From contig CAZKCO010000007.1 in assembly GCA_964551335.1 (NCBI GenBank), forward strand, positions 62,001-126,000: a DNA stretch of 64,000 nucleotides, written 5' to 3'. Of the stretch, positions 52,295-60,787 are shown piece by piece. The notes beneath the pieces are model-generated. The model searched no databases. It was given only the letters and a program-made list of their open reading frames with translations, and was not told the origin of the DNA. The translations under genes were made by a program, and so were the position numbers. Source of the DNA: Tunicatimonas sp964551335. GTDB taxonomy: Bacteria > Bacteroidota > Bacteroidia > Cytophagales > Cyclobacteriaceae. Within the stretch, counting starts at the first letter, position 1, and each line of letters opens with the position of its first letter.

Positions 52295-52750
52295 CTAAAA
52301 TTCATAATCCACAATCTGACGAAGATGATGCTCCTGGTGAGCTACGTAGTCCTGATAGAGCCACTGCATGGTTTTCAGTTCGCCCCCGCCAATATCGCAT
52401 AAGTTATACAGCGATTCGGAGGAAGCCACCTCCATCAGGATAATAATCTGGTGTTGGTGCGATTGCCAGCAACGAACCAGCACTTCGGTAGTCCACTCCT
52501 GATAGTGGTGTAAACGCACCCAGTCATCCTGGGCATACTTCTCAATAATCAACGGCTGGGGCTCGATCTGCACCCGCACCAACCGGCTATGGTTATTAAT
52601 GGCTGAATCAATCAGATGGCCCATAATTTCTTTTTTAGACCATTTCCCGGGAGCCGGCCGGTTCGTCCAAACCGATTCGGGCAACGCTAGTACTTTCGGA
52701 GGAATCTTTTCGTATAGTTGCTGCAAACGGTTGGTTAAAGGTTCGTTCAT
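52295..52750 (-). CDS. DinB-family protein (copy 2)
   Basis: The 151-residue protein has the DinB bundle with SKKEIMGHLIDSAINNHSRL near residue 40 and a C-terminal DYVAHQEHHLRQIVDYEF. GHLID-SAINNHSR and AHQEHHLRQI are the characteristic His-containing metal-site segments. It is about 20 residues shorter than the neighbouring copy and clearly diverged from it. Function unknown. Confidence 0.85.
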   Translation of the reverse strand: MNEPLTNRLQQLYEKIPPKVLALPESVWTNRPAPGKWSKKEIMGHLIDSAINNHSRLVRVQIEPQPLIIEKYAQDDWVRLHHYQEWTTEVLVRCWQSHQHQIIILMEVASSESLYNLCDIGGGELKTMQWLYQDYVAHQEHHLRQIVDYEF

Positions 52751-52905
52751 AATATGGTGTTATGGTGTTAATGTGTTAGAGTATTATGGCCGACGGGAGA
52801 ACGTTGTTAAAGAGCTAACCCCTCGTATGATTTGCAATCTATTTTGGATACTCGAGTACTATTGAACCATAACACCTTAACACTCAAACATATTAATACC
52901 TCGCG
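52751..52905. repeat. Intergenic repeats upstream of the second DinB gene
   Basis: GTGTTATGGTGTTAATGTGT near 52760-52780 faces AACCATAACACCTTAACACT near 52863-52883, an imperfect inverted pair with about 85 bases between. The element shares its core with 52142-52294. Confidence 0.6.
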
Positions 52906-53448
52906 TCAGCGATTAAGCCACTGTTCGCGCAGCAGTCCGTAGGTTTTCACATCTTTGAACTCGCCCCACTTTTTAATGAGCTGCGGATGGTAGCCCTCTT
53001 CCTGCATACCTAGCTTCAGTAGTATCTTAGCAGAACTGAGGTTTTCCACCATCGCGTGGGCTTCTATCCGGTTGAGCTCCAGCGTACTGAAGGCGTAGTC
53101 TACTACTAAGCGAGCGGCCTCCGAAGCGTAGCCATTACCCCAGTAGGGCTTCCCGATCCAGTAGCCCAGCTCTGCCGACTCGTACTCGGGATGGGTAGCT
53201 AGTTTCATAGCACCAATCAGTTCGTCGGTTGTTATCAGCCGTACGGCCCAGCGCAACCCCCGGCCTTCTTCTAACTCTCGTAACTGTAAATCAAACCACT
53301 CGTGGATCTCGGTTTCCGAACAGGGGTAAGGAATATTGAGCGTGGTAGCCGCCACCTCCTTGTCCTGCACTAAGGCTAGTACCTCAGAAAGATCTTCTTT
53401 GGCGAACGGACGCAGGAATAACAAATCAGTGCTTAGAACCGGTAACAT
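52906..53448 (-). CDS. GNAT N-acetyltransferase (RimJ/RimL type)
   Basis: This 180-residue protein is a GNAT acetyltransferase: LLFLRPFAKEDLSEVLALVQ at the N terminus, AVRLITTDELIGAMKLATHP, YESAELGYWIGKPYWGNGYA with the acetyl-CoA-binding loop, and TLELNRIEAHAMVENLSSAK. The NxxSAKxLLKLGMQEEGY end is typical of the RimJ/RimL subgroup that acetylates N-terminal amines of ribosomal proteins or small molecules. Target unknown. Confidence 0.9.
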   Translation of the reverse strand: MLPVLSTDLLFLRPFAKEDLSEVLALVQDKEVAATTLNIPYPCSETEIHEWFDLQLRELEEGRGLRWAVRLITTDELIGAMKLATHPEYESAELGYWIGKPYWGNGYASEAARLVVDYAFSTLELNRIEAHAMVENLSSAKILLKLGMQEEGYHPQLIKKWGEFKDVKTYGLLREQWLNR

Positions 53449-53627
53449 AGCCTCTTATCTAATAATAATTGCTATACCTACGTAGTAAAAGAGATGGGAG
53501 TTGACCCAAGAGACTATTAATCGCGATTTTTTTAAGTTCGCTTCCTTTTTTAGGATTTTTTAACAGTCAGAAATTTTTTTCACCTTGGTTGTAACTTTTG
53601 CTTCAATCAGTTGTCTCAGGGGTAACT

Positions 53628-54149
53628 ATGGTACTGGAAGAGTTTAAAACCCGCGTACTACCCGTTAAAAATAAGCTTTACCGCTTTGCGCTACGCTTTC
53701 TGAATAACGAAGACGAAGCCCAGGATGTGGTACAGGAAGTTTTTATTCGGGCGTGGGACCGACGGGAAGAACTACACCTGTACCGCAGCGTAGAGGCCTG
53801 GTGCATGCAGGTAACCCGCAACCTCTCGCTGAATAGACTAAAGTCCGGACACTACCGCAATACCCAGGAGCTAGCCGACGGTCAGTGGGCGAATCACGAA
53901 CAGTCGCCTCACGACCAAGCGGAAACTCAGGATGTATTGCAAACGATTGATCAATTGCTGCAACGTTTACCCACGGCTCAGCAACAGGTACTGCAACTGC
54001 GCGACATGGAAGGCTACGCCTATCAGGAGATCAGCGATCTGCTGGATATGCCGCTCGCCCAGGTGAAAGTCAACCTGTTTCGGGCCCGGAAGGCGCTGCG
54101 CGAACAACTCACAAAAATGAATGCTTATGGAATCGGCCAAAATTCGTGA
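53628..54149 (+). CDS. ECF-type RNA polymerase sigma-70 factor
   Basis: I chose the ATG at 53628, preceded by CAGGGG at a good Shine-Dalgarno distance; the longer frame starts with TTG at 53598. The 173-residue protein has region 2 (YRFALRFLNNEDEAQDVVQE, then VFIRAWDRREELHLYRSVEA) and region 4 (LPTAQQQVLQLRDMEGYAYQ, then EISDLLDMPLAQVKVNLFRA). It is a typical ECF sigma of the Bacteroidota type. It overlaps the start of the next gene, an anti-sigma candidate, by about 23 bases. The T-rich sequence and GTAACTTTTG upstream (53591-53600) may be an autoregulated promoter. Confidence 0.92.
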   Translation: MVLEEFKTRVLPVKNKLYRFALRFLNNEDEAQDVVQEVFIRAWDRREELHLYRSVEAWCMQVTRNLSLNRLKSGHYRNTQELADGQWANHEQSPHDQAETQDVLQTIDQLLQRLPTAQQQVLQLRDMEGYAYQEISDLLDMPLAQVKVNLFRARKALREQLTKMNAYGIGQNS

Positions 54150-54627
54150 ACTCGTAGAAAAGTACTGGGAAGGTGACACCACCCTGGAAGAAGAGGAACA
54201 ACTTCGCGACTACTTCAGCCAGGAGGAAGCTCCCGAAGGACTGAAAAATGAGGCGGCCCTGTTCCGCTACTACCGGTCTAACACCCGCTTTCGTACGCTG
54301 GATACCCAGTTTGACGATCAGCTAGTGCAGCGGATTGAGCGAAAGCAATCGCGGCAACGGTGGCTGGTGTTCCGCCCCATGATGTCGGCTGCGGCTGTGG
54401 TGGTTCTCTTGCTCGCGGCGGTAATCCTGTTCAAGACCAAAACAGAAAGTCCGGCACCGGCGATAGTAACTACCGAAGATACCTACGAAGACCCCCGTTT
54501 GGCCTACGAGCAAACCAAAGAAGCCCTGCTGCTGGTATCCAGCCTGATGAACGAAGGCACGCAGCATATGGTCAATTTAGAAAATTTTAACGAAGCCCAA
54601 GAAACTGTAAAAACACAAATCCCATGA
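54127..54627 (+). CDS. Putative anti-sigma factor, single-pass membrane protein
   Basis: The 166-residue product starts at 54127 (or two codons earlier at 54121) and has a cytosolic N-terminal region rich in Glu (ELVEKYWEGDTTLEEEEQLR, then DYFSQEEAPEGLKNEA). One transmembrane helix follows (about residues 80-100, MMSAAAVVVLLLAAVILFKT), then a periplasmic tail. It lacks zf-HC2-type cysteines. Its position directly after the ECF sigma gene with overlap suggests it binds that sigma. It overlaps the next gene by four bases. Confidence 0.72.
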   Translation: MESAKIRELVEKYWEGDTTLEEEEQLRDYFSQEEAPEGLKNEAALFRYYRSNTRFRTLDTQFDDQLVQRIERKQSRQRWLVFRPMMSAAAVVVLLLAAVILFKTKTESPAPAIVTTEDTYEDPRLAYEQTKEALLLVSSLMNEGTQHMVNLENFNEAQETVKTQIP

Positions 54628-55160
54628 AACGATTACTCATTATTATTGCCGCTGTGCAACTAATTGCCTTTGGCGTGAACGCCCAGGATAATGTACTGGC
54701 CCCCCTGTTTGATAAATATGCCGATGATGAAGCCTTTACTAAGGTTACCATCACCAGTAAAATGTTTAGCCTCTTTACCGAGTTTGAACCCGAAGACCCT
54801 GACACCAAAGAGTTAACCGAAGCCATTAGCAAGCTGAAAGGACTGAAGATATTAGCCTCCGACAGTATTGATAATGCCCGAAATTACTTCAAAGATGCTA
54901 CCGCCCAGGTACGGAAAGGCAACATGGAAGAACTGATGTCGGTGCGCGACGGCAGAGACGATATGCTCTTCATGATTAAGGAGGAAGCTGGTAAAATCAG
55001 TGATCTGGTGATGCTGGTAGGAGGTGACAATAAATTTGTGGCGATGAGTCTGTACGGCGAAATTGACCTTAAGCAAATCTCTAAGCTCTCCAAAGGAATG
55101 AAGATTGACGGAATGAAGTACCTAGAGAACATTGACAACGACGGAGATGATCAGGAATAA
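54624..55160 (+). CDS. DUF4252 family secreted protein (copy 1)
   Basis: The 178-residue protein has a signal peptide (MKRLLIIIAAVQLIAFGVNA) and the DUF4252 pattern: LAPLFDKYADDEAFTKVTIT, LKGLKILASDSIDNARNYFK and VRDGRDDMLFMIKEEAGKIS, with LVMLVGGDNKFVAMSLYGEI near the end. DUF4252 proteins are periplasmic or outer-membrane proteins of unknown role that sit behind ECF sigma genes in Bacteroidota. It overlaps the anti-sigma gene by four bases and the next DUF4252 gene by 14. Confidence 0.85.
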   Translation: MKRLLIIIAAVQLIAFGVNAQDNVLAPLFDKYADDEAFTKVTITSKMFSLFTEFEPEDPDTKELTEAISKLKGLKILASDSIDNARNYFKDATAQVRKGNMEELMSVRDGRDDMLFMIKEEAGKISDLVMLVGGDNKFVAMSLYGEIDLKQISKLSKGMKIDGMKYLENIDNDGDDQE

Positions 55161-55695
55161 ATCATTGGCCCTCACCTTAGCCAGCACACTGGTGCTGGCT
55201 TTTACCTGCTCCGTAGCTAGTCTGGCCCAAAGCCGAACCGTTGATAGATTTATGGAAGCACACCGGCCCAGCCAGAAGTTTTTTCTCTACCCCAGTACCC
55301 TGCGCATGGTAAACCTGGAGAAGAATCCTGATTTCTACGCTGTAGTGCGCGAAATTGACAAGCTGCGGGTGCTAATGTATGATAAAGCCGAAACCGGCTT
55401 CTCGGCCCAGACTGTCCACACTTTAAGTAAAGAAGTACAAGCCGAAGAATACGAAGAGTTGATGACTTTTCAGACCAAAGAACAGCGAGTACACCTGTAT
55501 TCACTAGGCGAAGATGATACTCCCGAAGGCGTAGTTGGCCTGGTGGAAACTGACGATACGATCATCCTCACCGACCTGGAAGGTTTTGTCAATTTACCCG
55601 CCTTGCTTCAGCTTTTTCAGAGTGATTTCAATATTGAGGACGTTGCGGGCCTGGTCAATATCGCGTCACGAATGCAGGAAGAGGCTGAAGAATGA
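55147..55695 (+). CDS. DUF4252 family secreted protein (copy 2)
   Basis: I chose the ATG at 55147 because MIRNKSLALTLASTLVLAFT starts a signal peptide with cleavage near SLAQ; 55132 is an upstream in-frame ATG. The 182-residue protein repeats the fold of copy 1 (FLYPSTLRMVNLEKNPDFYA, VREIDKLRVLMYDKAETGFS, EEYEELMTFQTKEQRVHLYS, DTIILTDLEGFVNLPALLQL) but is well diverged. It overlaps the previous gene by 14 bases, so sigma, anti-sigma and both DUF4252 genes form one coupled unit. Confidence 0.82.
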   Translation: MIRNKSLALTLASTLVLAFTCSVASLAQSRTVDRFMEAHRPSQKFFLYPSTLRMVNLEKNPDFYAVVREIDKLRVLMYDKAETGFSAQTVHTLSKEVQAEEYEELMTFQTKEQRVHLYSLGEDDTPEGVVGLVETDDTIILTDLEGFVNLPALLQLFQSDFNIEDVAGLVNIASRMQEEAEE

Positions 55696-55741
55696 AGTAT
55701 CTACCTATTCATTTGCTACTGATACACAAGATCAAGTCTTT

Positions 55742-55769
55742 GTAGGAATTTGATTAATCAAATTCCTAC
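55742..55769. repeat. Perfect 28-base palindrome (short-form interspersed repeat)
   Basis: Bases 55742-55755 and 55756-55769 are exact reverse complements with no loop. The arm begins GTAGGAATTTGATT, matching the arm of the repeat at 20340-20411 (GTAGGAACTTGATT). It lies 46 bases after the second DUF4252 gene and may act as a terminator for that operon. Confidence 0.9.
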
Positions 55770-55853
55770 GGAGTGCATTACACCTATATCTAGTATCTGT
55801 ATTGTCGACAAAACAACATTTCACTAAACACCAACAATATAACAACTTAACTT

Positions 55854-56810
55854 TTGAACCCACCCATCCTTCAAATTCAGCATCTGCATAAACGCTTCGG
55901 CAAGATTCACGCCGTAAATGACCTGTCGCTGGAAGTACAACCGGGGCAGGTATTCGGTATATTAGGGCCGAACGGTAGCGGCAAAACTACTACGCTGGGC
56001 ATTGTTCTGGACGTGGTTAAAAAGAACAGTGGCGAGTACCGCTGGTTCGGTAACCCGCCCTCGGCCGAAAGCCGTAAACAGATCGGGGCTATTCTGGAAA
56101 CTCCCGTGTTCTACCCCTACCTGTCGGCCATAGGTAATCTTAAGATTGTGGCGCTCATTAAAGGAGTAGATGAAAGCCGCATTAGTACGGTGCTGAAAAC
56201 GGTAGACCTCCACGAGCGACAGCAGGATGCGTTTAAAACCTACTCGCTAGGTATGAAGCAGCGGCTAGCCATTGCCTCGGCCCTGCTCGCCGACCCGGAA
56301 GTGATGATTCTGGACGAGCCTACCAATGGTCTCGACCCGCAGGGCATCGCCGAAATTCGGCAGTTGATCATTCAGATTGCCCGACAGGGGAAAACGATTA
56401 TTCTGGCCAGCCACCTACTGGACGAAGTGCAGAAAGTGTGCTCCCACTTTGCCGTGCTGAAGAAAGGTAAACTGATCTACTCCGGTAGCGTCGACGAAGC
56501 CCTCAGCGGAACCGATACGGTAGAAGTTGCTGCCGATGATATGAACCGGCTGGAAGAAGCCGTAAAGCAGTTCTCGTTTACTCAATCCGTCCGTCCCGAG
56601 CGGCAATTTTTACGCGTCCGGCTGACCGATAATCAAAGTAGTGCCGACTTGAACCGCTTTCTGGTAGAGCGAGGCATTGTGGTTTCCCACCTATCGCAAC
56701 GGACAAATAGCCTGGAGCAGCAGTTTCTGCAAATCCTGGCGGCTGACCAGTCGCCCACGGCTTCCGACAATCACTCACTAGCTAACCAAAATATCACCAC
56801 CCATGCCTAG
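55854..56810 (+). CDS. ABC-2 type exporter, ATP-binding protein with TTG start
   Basis: The 318-residue ATPase carries Walker A GPNGSGKTTT, signature YSLGMKQRLA, Walker B VMILDEPTNGLDPQG and switch His in LASHLLDEVQ, and a C-terminal extension. The only upstream option is a TTG at 55854, because an in-frame TAA lies two codons before it; the first residues NPPILQIQHLHKRFGK match the usual beginning. It overlaps the permease gene by eight bases. A gap of 158 bases with a palindrome separates it from the sigma operon. Confidence 0.9.
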   Translation: MNPPILQIQHLHKRFGKIHAVNDLSLEVQPGQVFGILGPNGSGKTTTLGIVLDVVKKNSGEYRWFGNPPSAESRKQIGAILETPVFYPYLSAIGNLKIVALIKGVDESRISTVLKTVDLHERQQDAFKTYSLGMKQRLAIASALLADPEVMILDEPTNGLDPQGIAEIRQLIIQIARQGKTIILASHLLDEVQKVCSHFAVLKKGKLIYSGSVDEALSGTDTVEVAADDMNRLEEAVKQFSFTQSVRPERQFLRVRLTDNQSSADLNRFLVERGIVVSHLSQRTNSLEQQFLQILAADQSPTASDNHSLANQNITTHA

Positions 56811-57618
56811 ACTGCTCGCTATTGAATGGCTCAAGCTGAAAAGCTACCGCCCCTTCTGGATACTGATGATACTGTACTTTCTAGTTTTGGCACTGGTACT
56901 AAGCGGGGTGATGCTGTTTTTTGAGTACCTGGCCAGCAAAGGAGCTGAATTTGACGGGCTGGACCCATCCATGATTCCGTTCTACGATTTTGCCGACATC
57001 TGGCAAAATATGACCTACCTGGCTACTTTTCTGAAGATCTTTCTAGGCTTTATCGTAGTCATTTCTATCACCAATGAATATAGTTATAAGACCATTCGGC
57101 AGCATATTATTGACGGCCTCACCCGCTGGGAGTTCTTAGCCAGCAAGTTACTGATCATACTAGCTATTGCGGTAGTAAATACGCTATTCGTCTTTGTTCT
57201 GGGGCTTATTATGGGCTGGATCTACTCTCCGGTACAAGGCATCGACGTAATGTTTGAGCACGCCGGATTTCTACTGGCTTATTTTCTGGATGTGTTTGCG
57301 TTTCTGACGTTTGCGCTGCTGGTCGGCATGCTTATTAAGCGAACAGGGTTTGCCATCGTTCTGCTGGCGCTGTACACCCTGTTTATTGAGCCCATTGCTG
57401 CCCTTATTTTATCGGAATTTTACCGTCAGTATACCTTCCATCAGTACTTCCCCATCCGGGCTATTAATAACCTCATCCAAGTGCCCTTCGGGAAATATCT
57501 GTTTCAAGAAGTGCAGGATTACGTAGCCCTGGGTGATATTGCGCTGGTGGTAGCCTACGTAGGGCTGTTTATTTTCTTTAGTTTCCGGCTACTAAAGGCT
57601 CGGGATATTGGCGGCTGA
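56803..57618 (+). CDS. ABC-2 type exporter, permease
   Basis: The 271-residue protein has six membrane helices. MPRLLAIEWLKLKSYRPFWI is the cytosolic entry; helices include LYFLVLALVLSGVMLFFEYL, TFLKIFLGFIVVISITNEYS, LLIILAIAVVNTLFVFVLGL, LLVGMLIKRTGFAIVLLALY and VVAYVGLFIFFSFRLL at the end. The QHIIDGLTRWEFLASKLLI segment is characteristic of ABC-2 permeases. It is the partner of the preceding ATPase, whose gene overlaps it. Confidence 0.88.
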   Translation: MPRLLAIEWLKLKSYRPFWILMILYFLVLALVLSGVMLFFEYLASKGAEFDGLDPSMIPFYDFADIWQNMTYLATFLKIFLGFIVVISITNEYSYKTIRQHIIDGLTRWEFLASKLLIILAIAVVNTLFVFVLGLIMGWIYSPVQGIDVMFEHAGFLLAYFLDVFAFLTFALLVGMLIKRTGFAIVLLALYTLFIEPIAALILSEFYRQYTFHQYFPIRAINNLIQVPFGKYLFQEVQDYVALGDIALVVAYVGLFIFFSFRLLKARDIGG

Positions 57619-57708
57619 TATTAACTAGTTTGCCCGCATTGGTAAACCCTTCCGAAAGAGTAAAAACGCCAAGAGATGTAAAATCACAAAAAATGGCAAC
57701 GAACGATT

Positions 57709-58149
57709 ATGACTCAACAACCACCGAGCACATCTACCTCATTAACCAACTATGAGATTAACGTAAAAATAAAATTAGCGGCACTGTGGACAACGCTGAT
57801 GTTCCTCTATATCTACGCCGATTATTTTGGACTTATGACTCCCGGCGCAATAGAGGAAATGATAGACCTTAAGACACCGGTTGGCCCTACCACTCCAGGT
57901 TTGCTCGTTATCTTTTCTGTGCTATTGATCGTCCCGGCGCTGATGATTTTCCTATCGGTTTTTCTCAAGCCTCAATTCAATAAGTGGTTCAACATTGTTG
58001 TTGCTCTTTTCTACACTGGCATTTCTATTCTCATTATTATTTCCGGAATCGGTAATGAGTGGCAAACGTTTTTTGTGCTGTACAACGTAGTGGAGGTTGT
58101 CGTTTTTATGCTAATCATCTGGCAGGCGTGGAACTGGCCGAACAAGTAG
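57709..58149 (+). CDS. DUF6326 family membrane protein
   Basis: The 146-residue protein has four helices and the DUF6326 pattern: VKIKLAALWTTLMFLYIYAD, YFGLMTPGAIEEMIDLKTPV, LIVPALMIFLSVFLKPQFNK and NVVEVVVFMLIIWQAWNWPN. The family is common in Bacteroidota and of unknown function. It lies 90 bases after the ABC permease with a separate start, and a hairpin terminator follows. Confidence 0.78.
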   Translation: MTQQPPSTSTSLTNYEINVKIKLAALWTTLMFLYIYADYFGLMTPGAIEEMIDLKTPVGPTTPGLLVIFSVLLIVPALMIFLSVFLKPQFNKWFNIVVALFYTGISILIIISGIGNEWQTFFVLYNVVEVVVFMLIIWQAWNWPNK

Positions 58150-58180
58150 TCAGCATAAGGCTGCCGAGCCGATTACAAAA

Positions 58181-58211
58181 AAAGGCCGTACTCCTGAGAG
58201 TACGACCCTTT
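58181..58211. terminator. Bidirectional terminator between DUF6326 and DUF4136 genes
   Basis: The stem CGTACTC (58187-58193) pairs with GAGTACG (58198-58204) around a CTGA loop; AAAGG and CCTTT at the outside extend it. A runs flank the left side and TTAAAA the right, suiting both convergent transcripts. Confidence 0.75.
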
Positions 58212-58231
58212 AAAAACTCGAATCAAAAATT

Positions 58232-58819
58232 TTACTGGCCGACCTGAGCAGCCTGGTTTTGGCCAGCCCGACGGCCGTACTCGGAAAAGATCAGCGTTAC
58301 CGCATTCTTCAGGGTTTCTTCCCGGTTTTTCATTTTGGTTTCCAATACGCTAGGCGCATACCCTTGCCATACTAACTGCTTCTTCTCCCGGTCAATCAAA
58401 TCAATAACTACATCGCCTTCTTTGGCCTGATCGATGTTACTGTTCATAGAAGGTCCGCCGTACCACCACCAGCCGTAGAAGCCGGGGTTATAGTTTTGCG
58501 AACCACTAATTCGTTCCTCTACCAGCACCTGAGGGTTTACCAGCAAATCCGGATTTTCCCGCGACAGTACGTAACCTCGTCCTTCCATCTCCCGTTGCAC
58601 GGCTTCCTTCAGCCGCTTCTTCATCAGGGTATTGTAGAACAGAGGTTCATCATCCTGTGAGCTACTGTGCTCCTGCTGAAACTCATCGGCCCAGTAAAAG
58701 GTAGTATAATTCTCAAATTCAGCATCCCGGTCGTAATCCGTCAGCACCGAATACGATGTCGTACATCGTACCATTAGCAGGCTGATGCCGAGTATTCCTA
58801 ACAATTTTATCGCTCTCAT
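58232..58819 (-). CDS. DUF4136 family lipoprotein
   Basis: The 195-residue protein starts with a lipoprotein signal (LLGILGISLLMVRC, Cys at residue 19) and carries DUF4136: YSVLTDYDRDAEFENYTTFY, then YNTLMKKRLKEAVQREMEGR, GYVLSRENPDLLVNPQVLVE and DVVIDLIDREKKQLVWQGYA. The repeated W and G residues around FYGWWWYGGPSMNSN are typical. DUF4136 lipoproteins are periplasmic-facing and of unknown function. Confidence 0.88.
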   Translation of the reverse strand: MRAIKLLGILGISLLMVRCTTSYSVLTDYDRDAEFENYTTFYWADEFQQEHSSSQDDEPLFYNTLMKKRLKEAVQREMEGRGYVLSRENPDLLVNPQVLVEERISGSQNYNPGFYGWWWYGGPSMNSNIDQAKEGDVVIDLIDREKKQLVWQGYAPSVLETKMKNREETLKNAVTLIFSEYGRRAGQNQAAQVGQ

Positions 58820-59057
58820 AATTATTCAGTTTAAGTAATTAATCGTTTGGATATGTCCTTTAGCAGCGCCCTCACCATTCTCCTATCCGGTAACGGAATC
58901 TTGTCCTTTTTTGACAAAACTAAATCGGTGAATAAGTAGCGGATGGGCGGAAAAAATCGGCGCGGTGCGCCGCCAAAAAGGCTATATCTTCATTACTACA
59001 ACGAATAAATGCCCGAAAAGTGTTCGAGAAATTGTTAAAAATTGCTAAAGGTAAGTG

Positions 59058-59810
59058 CTACAACTGCTCTTCTACCGGCTTAGCTCCTTTTTCGGAGTAA
59101 CGGGGATAGTACACCATCTTTTGGTAGGTTTTCAGCAGTGTGGGCGGGGAAAAACCCAATCGGTACATTAGAAATACAATACCATTAGCTATATTAACGA
59201 TGAGGTAGCGGTTATTGCGATACTTGCGGGCCGAGACCAGCGCGGTTTTAGGCATAATTACGAACTTTCCTTTGCGTCGGCTGCGCCGGATAAAGTCAAA
59301 ATCCTCCATCACCACGTAGTACTCATCGTAACCGCCGAGTTGCTCGAAGTGAGAGCGAGTTACAAAGAGGGTTTGGTCGCCGCCCCGGCAGATAATCCGG
59401 TCGAAGCGGGAGAAGAAGCCGTTGATCTTCAGAAAAGGGTGCTCATCTTCAAACCGGCTGCGGTAGCAGCCACTGGAGTACCCTCGCTGTACGTAGTCGC
59501 GAATATCGTTTAAATAACTGACCGGGGGCCGGGTATCAGCGTGCACAAAGTAGAGTACCGAGCCCTCGGTCTGACTGACAGCGTAATTCATTTGCGGTGC
59601 CCTTCCCTTTTGGGGCGAATGCAGTACGTGGGCTCCGGCGGCTTCAGCCCGGATTACGGTAGCATCGTCGCTACCACCATCACAAACCACTACTTCTTCC
59701 AGCAATGCATTACGGTGTTTTAGCAGATAACTTACCAGTTCGCCAATCCCTGCGGCCTCATTATATGTCGGAATGATGACACTTATCTTCGTATTCAATA
59801 AACTATTCAC
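59058..59810 (-). CDS. TIGR04283-type glycosyltransferase (GT2, arsenosugar-associated)
   Basis: The 250-residue GT2 enzyme has ISVIIPTYNEAAGIGELVSY, EEVVVCDGGSDDATVIRAEA and the TIGR04283-like HSPQKGRAPQMNYAVSQTEG, then LYFVHADTRPPVSYLNDIRD with a DxD-like site and FDRIICRGGDQTLFVTRSHF. In some bacteria this family is linked to arsenosugar lipid synthesis together with a radical-SAM protein, but none is nearby. A role in lipid or cell-surface sugar transfer is inferred. Confidence 0.83.
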   Translation of the reverse strand: MNSLLNTKISVIIPTYNEAAGIGELVSYLLKHRNALLEEVVVCDGGSDDATVIRAEAAGAHVLHSPQKGRAPQMNYAVSQTEGSVLYFVHADTRPPVSYLNDIRDYVQRGYSSGCYRSRFEDEHPFLKINGFFSRFDRIICRGGDQTLFVTRSHFEQLGGYDEYYVVMEDFDFIRRSRRKGKFVIMPKTALVSARKYRNNRYLIVNIANGIVFLMYRLGFSPPTLLKTYQKMVYYPRYSEKGAKPVEEQL

Positions 59811-59914
59811 TACCTACCTACTTTTATTAGTGCAACTGGAAAATCCGATCTTTTTAAAACTACGTAAATAGTACCATCATCGGATTTCTTCTGTGGTCTA
59901 TAAATGACAAATAC

Positions 59915-60733
59915 ATGCAAATGTTCACCAATATTTTTCTTTTACTTTCTGCTTCTGTCCTACTGATGTGTTCATCCGCTAAAGAAAGCCAGCAGGCTTC
60001 CCACCAGAAAGAGTACCCCAACGTAGCACTTTCTAAAGAATTAGTGCGCACTGCCAAAGAGGGTAAGGATGCTTCCGAGATTATGGATCAATTGGCGGCC
60101 GTATCGGTAGAGGAACTATCGGCCGAACTGGACAGCGATGAAGCTAAAAAAGCCTTTTGGATTAACGTATACAACGGCTACGTGCAGCATATCTTAACCG
60201 ATCAGCCCGAGTTGTTCAACGACCGTAGCGCCTTTTTTAAGAAAGAGCAGATTAGAGTAGCGGGCGAATTACTGAGTCTGGACAAAATTGAGCACGGAAT
60301 TATCCGGGGTTCTAAAATTAAATGGCTGTTAGGATTAGTATCTAACCCGTTTGTAGGCAAGTACGAGAGTACCTTCCGGGTAAGTAAGGCTGATGGGCGT
60401 ATTCACTTTGCTCTGAACTGCGGAGCGAAAAGCTGCCCCTACATTGCCATTTACGACGCCCCTTACATGGACGAGCAACTGGACGAAATTTCCCGGCAGT
60501 TTTTAAACCGCAGCAGCACCTACGAGCCAGAGAACGAGACCGTGTTCGTCACTGCCCTATTTAGCTGGTTCCGGGGCGACTTTGGTGGCAAAAGTGGCAT
60601 CCGCGATTTCCTGCGGAAGTATGAGGTGATCCCCCAAGATGCCAAGCCTTCCCTTTCCTTCAAAGACTACGACTGGACGCTGGAACTCGGAAACTATACG
60701 GATTTGAGCGCGGGGAAGACCGCTGCCAAGTGA
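59915..60733 (+). CDS. DUF547 family lipoprotein
   Basis: The 272-residue protein has a lipoprotein signal (IFLLLSASVLLMC, Cys about residue 19) and DUF547: EAKKAFWINVYNGYVQHILT, LLSLDKIEHGIIRGSKIKWL and IHFALNCGAKSCPYIAIYDA, with FLNRSSTYEPENETVFVTAL. The NCGAKSCP element is the family signature with its two cysteines. It is a monocistronic plus-strand gene. Its function is unknown. Confidence 0.88.
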   Translation: MQMFTNIFLLLSASVLLMCSSAKESQQASHQKEYPNVALSKELVRTAKEGKDASEIMDQLAAVSVEELSAELDSDEAKKAFWINVYNGYVQHILTDQPELFNDRSAFFKKEQIRVAGELLSLDKIEHGIIRGSKIKWLLGLVSNPFVGKYESTFRVSKADGRIHFALNCGAKSCPYIAIYDAPYMDEQLDEISRQFLNRSSTYEPENETVFVTALFSWFRGDFGGKSGIRDFLRKYEVIPQDAKPSLSFKDYDWTLELGNYTDLSAGKTAAK

Positions 60734-60787
60734 TTTAACCTTTTCTGTGTAGAGCTTGTAGTCTCGCATTACGTAAAGTTCGGATTT

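Noticed and set aside
54127..54627. Anti-sigma gene as a zinc-finger (zf-HC2) anti-sigma factor
   Set aside because: The HxxxCxxC-type motif is absent; the assignment rests on position and one membrane helix.
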